Of a stretch of 13,018 nucleotides of DNA, positions 6,774 through 13,018 are shown piece by piece; positions within the stretch are counted from its first letter, which is position 1, and each line of letters opens with the position of its first letter. Below the pieces are notes generated by a model. That model had not been told where the DNA came from and did not search any database. It saw only the letters and a program-made list of their open reading frames with translations. The position numbers and the translations under genes are program-made. This DNA is from an uncultured Lachnospiraceae bacterium (GTDB lineage Bacteria > Bacillota > Clostridia > Lachnospirales > Lachnospiraceae): contig CANRMO010000054.1 of NCBI GenBank assembly GCA_947631755.1, positions 1 to 13,018 of the forward strand. Reading direction: 5' to 3'.

Positions 6774-7832
6774 TTACCCGGATAACTGCCGCAAAAAAGA
6801 GTGGTATGCCACCGGGATTGCATATTCCTCCGTGAGACTCTCTCTGTCCGCCCACACAATATGTTCCGCCACATCAGAACATTGCTGTGGCAGCCCGATG
6901 CGGTAGCCCCTCATGTGCCACTCCACATGGGAAAATATGTGCTTTCCGCTCTCCATCCGGCTGACTGGCACATCTTTTATCCCTCTCTCCCCAAGAAACT
7001 CCCTGATCTGGGGCAGTGTGCGGTGTCCCTCGAGCGCCGGAAATCCCCACATGCCGGCCAAAAGACCCTGTTCCGGCCTCTTTATGATCCCAAACCGGCC
7101 ATCCCTCTCACAGATGAGCACCGTCATCTTCTCAATCCTCCGCGCCTTTTTCTCCGGCCGGACCGGAAGTTCCATCTGGCATCCCCTGGCCCTCGCCCTG
7201 CAAAGGGAGGAGAGCGGGCACTGTCCGCAGGCCGGCTCCCCGTTCGGAATGCAGACCATCTCTCCCAGTTCCATCAATGCCTGGTTGAAGTCGCCGGGCT
7301 TGTCTGCCGGGATGATCTTCATCACGGACCGCTCCATCTTTTTGCGCACACGGATCTTTGTGATATCGTCCCGGCAGTCCAAAACACGCATCAGCACCCG
7401 CAGGACATTGCCGTCCACCGCCGGGGCCGGCACACCATAGGCAATAGAGGCAATAGCCCCCGCCGTATAACTGCCGATCCCCGGCAGCTCCATCAACAGA
7501 TCATATTTCGCCGGGAGGTTTCCGCCATAATTTTCCACGAGAATTTTCGCTGTCTTCTGTAGATTCCTTGCCCGGTTGTAATAACCCAGTCCCTCCCACA
7601 GTTTCAGCAGCTCCCCTTCTCCCACCTCCGCCAGATCCTCCACCGTGGGCAGCCGTTTTAAAAACCGCTCGTAGTACCCCTTCACCGCCTCAATCCGGGT
7701 CTGCTGCAGCATGATTTCCGAAAGCCAGACATGATATGGCTCCGGCTCATCCCGCCACGGCATACTGCGCTTATTCTTCTCATACCAATGACAAAGGGGC
7801 TCTGCCAGAGCCCCCAATGCATACTCTTCCAT
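6774..7832 (-). CDS. mutY: A/G-specific adenine DNA glycosylase
   Basis: Base-excision repair glycosylase that removes adenine mispaired with 8-oxoguanine. In 352 residues the HhH-GPD domain comes first, with SEIMLQQT holding the catalytic E39. The helix-hairpin-helix is LPGIGSYTAGAI (116-127), followed by VDGNV with the essential D140. A [4Fe-4S] loop follows: C194-X7-C202-X2-C205-X5-C211, one residue longer in the first gap than the usual C-X6-C. A Nudix-like domain from about 233 recognises 8-oxoG, with WGFP at 262-265 and the FSHVEWHM segment typical of MutY C-termini. The start at 7832 has GGGGGG about 8 bases upstream and lies one base after the stop of the sigma-like gene (TGATATG). 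An in-frame ATG at 7880 would give a 16-residue extension with no family support. Confidence 0.96.
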   Translation of the reverse strand: MEEYALGALAEPLCHWYEKNKRSMPWRDEPEPYHVWLSEIMLQQTRIEAVKGYYERFLKRLPTVEDLAEVGEGELLKLWEGLGYYNRARNLQKTAKILVENYGGNLPAKYDLLMELPGIGSYTAGAIASIAYGVPAPAVDGNVLRVLMRVLDCRDDITKIRVRKKMERSVMKIIPADKPGDFNQALMELGEMVCIPNGEPACGQCPLSSLCRARARGCQMELPVRPEKKARRIEKMTVLICERDGRFGIIKRPEQGLLAGMWGFPALEGHRTLPQIREFLGERGIKDVPVSRMESGKHIFSHVEWHMRGYRIGLPQQCSDVAEHIVWADRESLTEEYAIPVAYHSFLRQLSG

Positions 7833-7833
7833 A

Positions 7834-8637
7834 TCAGTTCCCCCCTGCCGGAATATAGGATTCCCCGCTTCCAAGCTCAATTCCCTTCCGGGAAAAATCT
7901 ACATACATCTGAATCTCTTCCTCATCCATCTTTGTAAACTCAGACAATTCCTGTATCGTGGCGACTCTGCCATATTCTTCAGCGAGAAACCGGGTCGCCT
8001 CCAGCAGAAGATTCATTCTCGCCAGGATTTTACTCACGCTGTCGCTGTCCTCCAGTTCCGCATCCACAAGTTCGATCAGACGGCCCCGCACCGCGTGGTC
8101 TATCGCTCTCTTAAAATCCGCGACCTCCCGGTTGCCATTCAGGCCAGAGACGCATGTAATCAGCTCGAGATTGCCCTCCTGGATCAGATCTTCCAGCGGG
8201 ACACCTCTCCCTCTATATTTTCCGGCAATACTCACAACCATCTTCAGATGAGACTCAATGACAAGGGGAACTGCCGTCCCGTCACCTCCGCGCAACCTGT
8301 CGTAAAACTCCTCCACATCTTCTTTCGTGTACTCCGGAAGCTCTCTGAGCTCTCTCCGGTAAACACTGAGATACTTCGAATCTTTTGGCATATCCCGCCC
8401 CTCATCCGCACCGTTTTGCACGGTGACATCATCGGTTGTGCGGCTTTTCTCCTGCCCGGTTCCCGGCACATGGATATTGCTCTCTGCCAGGTAAGCATAC
8501 ACAAGTTCCGTCTGCTCACCACTCAGAGACATGTCACGGCAAAAATCCTCCACTCTCTCTTTTCCGAGTGTGCCTCCGCAATCTTTTCCGGCTCTCACAA
8601 GCTCACCCAGCCTGCGCATAAATTCCCTCTCATCCAT
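7834..8637 (-). CDS. Truncated sigma-70-like protein (regions 1.2-2 and 3, no region 4)
   Basis: The 267-residue protein starts at MDEREFMRRL with AGGAG eight bases upstream. Residues 1-60 are a helical head unlike standard sigma factors, and 60-87 a polar linker. From 89 it follows the sigma-70 pattern: YLSVYRRELRELPEYTKEDV (region 1.2-like), then VIESHLKMVVSIAGKYRGRG (2.1) and VPLEDLIQEGNLELI (2.2, the main core-polymerase contact). The following stretch (163-195) lacks the aromatic residues (the F-TYA-WWIR pattern) that melt and read the -10 element. Residues 203-255 resemble region 3. The protein then ends with no region 4 to bind a -35 element. It can plausibly bind core RNA polymerase but probably cannot start transcription by itself. 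It sits between an alcohol dehydrogenase and mutY and is one base from mutY. Confidence 0.8.
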   Translation of the reverse strand: MDEREFMRRLGELVRAGKDCGGTLGKERVEDFCRDMSLSGEQTELVYAYLAESNIHVPGTGQEKSRTTDDVTVQNGADEGRDMPKDSKYLSVYRRELRELPEYTKEDVEEFYDRLRGGDGTAVPLVIESHLKMVVSIAGKYRGRGVPLEDLIQEGNLELITCVSGLNGNREVADFKRAIDHAVRGRLIELVDAELEDSDSVSKILARMNLLLEATRFLAEEYGRVATIQELSEFTKMDEEEIQMYVDFSRKGIELGSGESYIPAGGN

Positions 8638-8690
8638 ACACTCTTCTCCTCTGGCTGCCCGTCCGCACAATAGCGCGGTCTGAAACAGGA

Positions 8691-9860
8691 TCAAAGACAG
8701 CTCTCATAGATCCGTATCACATCTTCCCTCTCAAGTTCCACATACTTGCCCTCAGTCTTTTTCTTTCCCAGAAGTTTATCCGTCATCTTCTCAATGTCTT
8801 CTCTCCCGACACCGACTTCCCCCAGCGTAGAGGGCATGCCGATACTCTTTAAAAAGGCCTCAAATGCCTCGATTCCTTTCAGCGCTGTCTCCCTCGGCCT
8901 CTCTTCATCCATCGGGATGTCCCACACGCGGGCAGCAAAGAGAACCAGTTTGTCCGGATTTTTATCAAGCACATAGCGCATCCACTTAGGCATGACCACT
9001 GCCAGTCCGGCCCCGTGGGTCACATCGTACAGTGCAGAGAGTTCGTGCTCGATATGGTGGCTTGCCCAGTCCTGCTCTCTCCCGACGCCGCACACATTAT
9101 TGTGGGCCAGCATCCCCGCCCACATAATATTTGCCCTGGCCTCATAGTTGCCGGGATCTTCGATCACCCTCGGCGCCTCACAGATAATCGTCTTCAATAC
9201 AGCCTCACACAGACGATCCGTGATCTCCGACTCCTCCGTGTTGGAGAAATATCTCTCACAGATGTGCGCCATGATATCCGTAGCTCCCGCCGCAGTCTGG
9301 TACGGCGGCAGTGTGCAGGTAAGTTCCGGGTTCAATACGGAAAACCGGGGTCTGAGATAGTCACTTTTCATCCCCTTTTTCACCTGATTCTCCTCATCCG
9401 TTATAACCGTATTAGGAGAGCCCTCGCTCCCTGCAGCGGCAATCGTCAGAACCGTGCCGATAGGGAGCGCCTTTTCCACCACAGCCTTCCCCCGGTAGAA
9501 ATCCATGAAATCCCCGTCATATAAACTCCCCGCCGCTATCGCTTTCGAGGAATCAATCGTGCTCCCCCCGCCAACGGCCAATATAAAATCAATCTTTTCT
9601 CTTTTGCACAACTCTATCCCTTGACGTACCAGGCCGCTGCGGGGATTCGGCTTGACGCCGCCGAGTTCCACAAAGGGAATCCCCGCTCCGTCCAATACCG
9701 CCACAATGCGGTCATAGAGGCCGCTCTTTTTGATCGATCCGCCCCCGTAGTGGAGCAAAACCCTGCTGCCGCCAAATTTCTGAATCAATTCTGCTGTATG
9801 GAGCTCCGCTCCTCTGCCAAAATCAAAATAAGTCGGCGCATAAAATGTAAAATTATCCAT
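8691..9860 (-). CDS. Iron-containing alcohol dehydrogenase (BdhA/YqhD type, probably NADPH-dependent)
   Basis: Group III metal-dependent alcohol dehydrogenase that interconverts aldehydes and alcohols. The 389 residues match the family (about 387-390), whose members open like MDNFTFYAPTYFDFG. This is why 9860 is chosen over an in-frame ATG 13 codons earlier (9899). The N-terminal nucleotide fold carries GGGS at 39-42, which in YqhD binds the NADPH 2'-phosphate, and GGGSTIDSSKAIA at 98-110. Metal ligands align as D195 and H199 (GATDIMAH), H268 and H282 (DVTHGAGLA). The substrate cannot be read from sequence; butanal or toxic short aldehydes are usual for relatives. The GGAGG lies 22 bases before the ATG, with a small hairpin between. 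asnA ends 51 bases upstream and the sigma-like gene starts 53 bases downstream, so cotranscription is likely. Confidence 0.93.
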   Translation of the reverse strand: MDNFTFYAPTYFDFGRGAELHTAELIQKFGGSRVLLHYGGGSIKKSGLYDRIVAVLDGAGIPFVELGGVKPNPRSGLVRQGIELCKREKIDFILAVGGGSTIDSSKAIAAGSLYDGDFMDFYRGKAVVEKALPIGTVLTIAAAGSEGSPNTVITDEENQVKKGMKSDYLRPRFSVLNPELTCTLPPYQTAAGATDIMAHICERYFSNTEESEITDRLCEAVLKTIICEAPRVIEDPGNYEARANIMWAGMLAHNNVCGVGREQDWASHHIEHELSALYDVTHGAGLAVVMPKWMRYVLDKNPDKLVLFAARVWDIPMDEERPRETALKGIEAFEAFLKSIGMPSTLGEVGVGREDIEKMTDKLLGKKKTEGKYVELEREDVIRIYESCL

Positions 9861-9911
9861 AACTGTTCCGGGGCTTCCCGTGCCTCCTTTCAGGCTCATC
9901 CGATATTTTGA

Positions 9912-10919
9912 TCACAACAGGCGGATATTATTCTCCTGCGCCTCCGCCACCACATCATCCGGCCACACAGACGCCTGGACCTCGCCGATGTGCGCTTTCT
10001 TGAGCATAAACATACAGATGCGGGACTGCCCGATACCGCCCCCGATCGTAAATGGGAGCTCATTGTTCAATACCCCTTTCTGGAACGGAAGATCTTTCCT
10101 CTCCGGACAGCCTGCCTTTTCCAGCTGGTATTTTAATGCCGCCGCATCTACGCGGATTCCCATGGAAGACAACTCAAGCGCAATATCAAGCACTTCATAG
10201 TAAACAATGATATCCCCGTTTAAAGACCAGTCATCGTAGTCCGGCGCGCGCCCGTCATGTGGCTCGCCGCTGCCCAGTTTGTCCCCGATCTGCATGAGGA
10301 AAATGGCACCGTATTCTTTCACTGCCAGATATTCCCGTTCTTTCGGCGTCTTCGCCGGATATTTATCCTCCAGCTGCTGGGTGGTCAGAAACGTGATAGA
10401 CAGCGGCAGCGTTTTCCGGATATAGCTGTACTGTGTTGCCATAAAGTCCTCTGCCTCCTGCAGCGAGTGATATACTTTCTGCACAAAAGCCTGGAGTGTC
10501 TGGATATTTCTCTCTCCCTCGTCGATGATGCACTCCCAGTCCCACTGATCCACAAAAACAGAGTGGATATTGTCAGTCGCCTCGTCGCGGCGGATCGCAT
10601 TCATGTCCGCATACAGGCCCTCACCGCGGTGGAAACCGTACTGCTTTAACGCGTGGCGCTTCCATTTCGCCAGGGACTGCACAATCTCAACATTCCTCGC
10701 ATCCTGTTCTTTGATCTCGAAACTAACCGGGCGCTCAACACCGTTCAGATTGTCGTTCAGCCCAGACTCCGGCGTCACAAAAAGCGGCGCCGACACACGG
10801 GTCAAATTCAGATTGGCCGCCAGTGCCTTCTCAAAAAAATCTTTCGCTGCCTTAATCGCTTCTTCTGTCTCACGGATATCCAGTTCAGGACAATAATTCG
10901 CAGGTACACTCAAACTCAT
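9912..10919 (-). CDS. asnA: Aspartate-ammonia ligase (asparagine synthetase A)
   Basis: Cytoplasmic enzyme that makes asparagine from aspartate, ammonia and ATP. It descends from class II aminoacyl-tRNA synthetases. The 335 residues are close to the E. coli length (330). The synthetase-like motif 2 is RRDEATDNIHSVFVDQWDWE (110-129), and GSGEPHDGRAPDYDDW (216-231) and the motif 3 GGGIGQSR (293-300) are as in the family. The start MSLSVPANY has AGGAGG nine bases upstream. An in-frame ATG three codons earlier directly abuts that site and is unlikely. It is 33 bases after asnS, so asparagine synthesis and tRNA-Asn charging come from one message. The use of free ammonia suits an amino-acid-fermenting gut anaerobe. 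Confidence 0.97.
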   Translation of the reverse strand: MSLSVPANYCPELDIRETEEAIKAAKDFFEKALAANLNLTRVSAPLFVTPESGLNDNLNGVERPVSFEIKEQDARNVEIVQSLAKWKRHALKQYGFHRGEGLYADMNAIRRDEATDNIHSVFVDQWDWECIIDEGERNIQTLQAFVQKVYHSLQEAEDFMATQYSYIRKTLPLSITFLTTQQLEDKYPAKTPKEREYLAVKEYGAIFLMQIGDKLGSGEPHDGRAPDYDDWSLNGDIIVYYEVLDIALELSSMGIRVDAAALKYQLEKAGCPERKDLPFQKGVLNNELPFTIGGGIGQSRICMFMLKKAHIGEVQASVWPDDVVAEAQENNIRLL

Positions 10920-10952
10920 TTTTCTCATCCTCCTAGCCTTTATATACATGAT

Positions 10953-12344
10953 TTACAGTTCACAGTTATTGACCGTTCTCGGGAACGGGATCACATCGCG
11001 GATATTCTGCATGCCAGTCAGATACATGACACACCGCTCAAAACCCAGCCCGAATCCAGCGTGCCGCGCCGTCCCGTATTTGCGCAGATCCAGATAGAAC
11101 TCATAATCTTCTCTCCTCAGGCCGCACTCCTCCATCCTCGCGGTCAGCTTATCGTAGTCATCCTCTCTCTGGCTGCCGCCGATAATCTCACCAATCCCCG
11201 GGACAAGGCAGTCCATGGCCGCCACTGTCTTATTATCCTCGTTCATTTTCATATAAAAAGCCTTAATCTCTTTCGGATAATCGGTCACAAACACTGGGCG
11301 CTTAAAGATCTCCTCTGTCAGATAGCGCTCATGCTCTGTCTGGAGATCCGCCCCCCAGGAAATTTTATAATCAAATTTGTCGTTGTGCTTTTCTAAGAGC
11401 TCTACCGCCTCTGTGTAGGTCACATGTCCAAAATCTGAGCGGAGCACATGCTGTAAGCGGTCAATCAGTCCCTTATCGACAAACTGATTGAAGAAAGCCA
11501 TCTCCTCCGGCGCGTGCTCCAGAACATAAGAAATGATATATTTTAACATACTCTCTGCCAGCATCATGTCATCCTGCAGATCTGCAAACGCGATCTCCGG
11601 CTCAATCATCCAGAACTCTGCCGCGTGGCGGGTCGTGTTTGAATTCTCCGCGCGGAACGTCGGCCCGAATGTGTAGATATTTTTAAACGCCATCGCGTAT
11701 GTCTCACCGTTGAGCTGGCCGCTCACCGTGAGATTTGTCTCTTTATTGAAGAAATCTTTTTTATAATCTACCTGGCCGTCCTCTGTCCTCGGCAGATTTT
11801 CCATATCCAGGGTGGTAACCCGGAACATCTCACCGGCTCCCTCGCAGTCACTGCCGGTAATCAGCGGGGTGTGGACATAGACAAAATCCCTCTCCTGGAA
11901 AAATCTGTGGATGGCATAAGCAGTCAGAGACCTTACCCGGAACACAGCCTGAAAGGTATTTGTCCGCGGCCTCAGATGAGAGATCGTGCGCAGATATTCA
12001 AAGGAGTGGCGTTTCTTCTGCAGGGGGTAATCTGAGGCAGACCCACCCTCAACGCAAACCTCATCGGCCTGGATCTCAAAAGGCTGTTTTGCATTTGGCG
12101 TGGATACCAGTTTCCCGGTGACAATCACCGCCGCGCCCACATTCAGCCGTGAAATCTCATCAAAATTATCCAATTTCTCTGCATATACCACCTGTAGGGG
12201 CTCAAAAAATGTCCCGTCATTGACAACGAGAAAACCAAACGTCTTCGAATCCCTGACGCTTCTCAGCCACCCCCCTACTGTGACCACCTTGTCCAGATAT
12301 TTTTCTTTTTCGCGGAATAAACTCCGTATACTTGTCAGTTCCAT
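10953..12344 (-). CDS. asnS: Asparaginyl-tRNA synthetase
   Basis: Class IIb synthetase that charges tRNA-Asn. In 463 residues (E. coli 466), the N-terminal OB-fold anticodon domain spans about 1-110 (VTVGGWLRSVRDSKTFGF). The catalytic domain has motif 2 in FGPTFRAENSNTTRHAAEFW (226-245) and motif 3 in GFGLGFERCVMYLTG (430-444) with the C-terminal RDVIPFPR. HAAEFWMIEPE is the Asn-type sequence, separating it from AspRS. The start at 12344 has GGAG seven bases upstream. An ATG four codons earlier overlaps that site and is less likely. It is first in the operon asnS-asnA-ADH-sigma-like-mutY and has its own promoter with a leader of only about 45 bases. Confidence 0.97.
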   Translation of the reverse strand: MELTSIRSLFREKEKYLDKVVTVGGWLRSVRDSKTFGFLVVNDGTFFEPLQVVYAEKLDNFDEISRLNVGAAVIVTGKLVSTPNAKQPFEIQADEVCVEGGSASDYPLQKKRHSFEYLRTISHLRPRTNTFQAVFRVRSLTAYAIHRFFQERDFVYVHTPLITGSDCEGAGEMFRVTTLDMENLPRTEDGQVDYKKDFFNKETNLTVSGQLNGETYAMAFKNIYTFGPTFRAENSNTTRHAAEFWMIEPEIAFADLQDDMMLAESMLKYIISYVLEHAPEEMAFFNQFVDKGLIDRLQHVLRSDFGHVTYTEAVELLEKHNDKFDYKISWGADLQTEHERYLTEEIFKRPVFVTDYPKEIKAFYMKMNEDNKTVAAMDCLVPGIGEIIGGSQREDDYDKLTARMEECGLRREDYEFYLDLRKYGTARHAGFGLGFERCVMYLTGMQNIRDVIPFPRTVNNCEL

Positions 12345-12395
12345 AACAATCTCCATTTCATACGTTATTTCATAAATGTATTTGGTACTCCCTTT

Positions 12396-12424
12396 AGTTT
12401 AGCAAAAGAGACAAATGATTGCAA
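12396..12424 (-). promoter_or_regulatory. Promoter of the asnS operon
   Basis: TTGCAA (12419-12424) and TAAACT (12396-12401) are separated by exactly 17 bases, matching the sigma-A consensus at four positions each. Transcription should start near 12389, about 45 bases before the asnS ATG. No T-box stem or terminator/antiterminator can fit in that leader. Confidence 0.65.
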
Positions 12425-12436
12425 CTTATTTAAGTT
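12423..12436. promoter_or_regulatory. Dyad next to the asnS -35 box (possible operator)
   Basis: AACTTAAATAAGTT is a perfect 6-bp inverted repeat with a 2-base centre, overlapping the asnS -35 box by two bases. A second, looser inverted repeat (TATGAC and GTCATA, 12436-12462, 15-base gap) touches its upstream end. No regulator is recognised. AT-rich dyads arise by chance, so this is tentative. Confidence 0.35.
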
Positions 12437-12484
12437 ATGACTTTACCAAAATATGTGTCATAGTGCGTCTTTAATTTTCCCTGA

Positions 12485-12690
12485 TTATTTAAAATATTGC
12501 TCATTTATTTTCGCCAGCCCGTCCCTGCACCTCTGCCATAGAGAAAATGCCTGATCAAAACCTTCTGTATAGTAGAGGCATTACCTTCCAACGGATAAGG
12601 TGTAAACACGTTGATCATGTCGCAATAATTTTCTGCCCGTTTCACAGGAATAAAACCTCCATCAAATAAGAACACTGCATGCACCTCCAT
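12485..12690 (-). pseudogene. Frame-broken small gene or gene fragment, family unknown
   Basis: One frame reads from ATG 12690 to TAA 12505 (61 codons). The better start is GTG at 12675, eight bases after GGAGG, giving VFLFDGGFIPVKRAENYCDM and onward. Near 12584 the protein-like reading appears to jump: the other frame (12580 to 12485) gives LYYTEGFDQAFSLW, then QRCRDGLAKINEQYFK and a stop. One missing base would join YPLEG to that segment and give a longer, more protein-like C-terminus than the present STIQKVLIRHFLYGRGAGTG. I do not recognise either version. It may be a decayed gene, a sequencing error or an intact small gene whose second frame is coincidence. A strong promoter lies 52 bases upstream. 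Confidence 0.4.
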
Positions 12691-12741
12691 TTGATGATAT
12701 GTATTATATGCATACAGCTATTGCGGTAACCCTATTGATTT

Positions 12742-12770
12742 ATTATACACAATTTCAACTCATGTATCAA
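12742..12770 (-). promoter_or_regulatory. Strong sigma-A-type promoter before the small fragment
   Basis: TTGATA (12765-12770) and a perfect TATAAT (12742-12747) are separated by exactly 17 bases. The expected start near 12735 is 45-60 bases before the small reading frame and its GGAGG. The block 12691-12776 contains nothing else that I can identify, apart from a second TATAAT near 12695-12700 without a good -35. Confidence 0.6.
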
Positions 12771-12779
12771 TACCCTCTT

Positions 12780-12886
12780 ACTTTCGCGAAGAAAGGGAAT
12801 ATTAAGCAGTAGGCAGAGGCACCTGTACGATTTATGTTTATGCAAGGAACGGATATGCAAAGAAGATTGAAGTAACAGTGAAATAA
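12780..12886 (+). pseudogene. Broken C-terminal tail of an Ig-like (Big_2-type) domain
   Basis: In one frame, 12806-12883 reads AVGRGTCTIYVYARNGYAKK then IEVTVK and TAA. This is the closing strand pattern of bacterial Ig-like domains that end surface proteins of Lachnospiraceae (compare the consensus AVGxGTxTIxVxA...VTV). Directly upstream the reading continues in another frame as FAKKGNIK (12783-12806), so a single lost base near 12804 would restore FAKKGNIKAVGRGTC. Upstream of about 12780 no related sequence follows. It is therefore a short, frame-broken remnant of a cell-surface gene on the strand opposite to all other genes here. Confidence 0.55.
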
Positions 12887-12932
12887 CAAGCCCGGCATTC
12901 CCAGATGCGTACTGTTAAAAAAGCGTCGGTAC

Positions 12933-13018
12933 TTAGGCTGCGTATTTTGCGGCCTTATGTACTGTTACGCCTTTTTCCAGGCGGAAGCGCCGCAGAATTG
13001 TTGTGGCGTTGTGGCGTA
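12933..13018 (-). CDS. Possible C-terminal end of an unidentified gene (partial)
   Basis: A frame open from the right edge ends at TAA 12933-12935 and reads RHNATTILRRFRLEKGVTVH followed by KAAKYAA. The charged, helical composition looks like real protein, but 28 open codons can occur by chance and I cannot assign a family. The block 12887-12932 holds no gene. A 9-base direct repeat, GTACTGTTA, occurs at 12909-12917 and again near 12959-12967. Confidence 0.3.
   Translation of the reverse strand, partial: RHNATTILRRFRLEKGVTVHKAAKYAA

Noticed and set aside
6801..7562. Plus-strand open frame of 253 codons opposite mutY
   Set aside because: Antisense shadow of a gene with all MutY motifs. No ribosome site or recognisable protein pattern.
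7833..7880. Upstream ATG start for mutY
   Set aside because: It would overlap the sigma-like gene and add residues absent from MutY, while the ATG at 7832 has a strong ribosome site.
8638..8690. Terminator between the alcohol dehydrogenase and sigma-like genes
   Set aside because: Only a 4-bp CCGC/GCGG stem with a wide loop and no T run.
10653..11396. Plus-strand open frame spanning the asnA/asnS junction
   Set aside because: It crosses two confirmed genes and has no protein-like features.
12345..12484. T-box riboswitch before asnS
   Set aside because: The promoter is about 50 bases from the start codon. No specifier stem, T-box sequence or terminator hairpin was found.
1..13018. CRISPR array, tRNA/rRNA gene, complete insertion sequence
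   Set aside because: No regularly spaced repeats, cloverleaf or rRNA-like sequence, and no transposase gene were seen on either strand.

Overview
The window is a compact stretch of chromosome from an anaerobic, moderate-GC Firmicute. It is most likely a Lachnospiraceae-type Clostridium. This rests on gene content and protein style: class III anaerobic ribonucleotide reductase, ammonia-dependent asparagine synthetase, a YqhD/BdhA-type iron alcohol dehydrogenase, a separate leuC/leuD pair, strong GGAGG ribosome sites and TTGACA/TATAAT-type promoters. The genus call is inference. Every intact gene from 1 to 12344 lies on the minus strand, so transcription runs from high to low coordinates.

Layout in the direction of transcription. 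(a) 12357-13018 is a gene-poor end. It holds a frame-broken fragment of unknown family, a strong promoter, the broken C-terminal tail of an Ig-like (Big_2-type) domain on the plus strand, and perhaps the last codons of another gene running off the window. (b) A probable five-gene operon, asnS-asnA-iron ADH-sigma-like protein-mutY (12344 to 6774), starts from a good promoter at 12396-12424 with an adjacent dyad and has no room for a T-box leader. (c) nrdD-nrdG-dut (6595 to 3386) supplies and cleans the dNTP pool. Its promoter carries two NrdR-box-like 16-mers 41 bp apart, and the unit ends in a clear intrinsic terminator at 3344-3369. (d) leuC-leuD (3302 to 1517) encodes isopropylmalate isomerase. 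Its best promoter lies inside the dut terminator. (e) A signalling/envelope cassette (1444 to 1) holds a trigger-factor-like lipoprotein, a single-pass membrane protein of unknown family and the first 22 codons of a response regulator that overlaps the preceding stop codon.

Most of the window is ordinary housekeeping. The parts that deserve attention are the sigma-70-like protein with no region 4, translationally linked to mutY; the lipoprotein/membrane protein/response regulator cassette; the NrdR-type operator pair; the promoter nested in a terminator before leuC; and the two frame-broken fragments at the right end. No CRISPR array, tRNA, rRNA or complete mobile element was seen.
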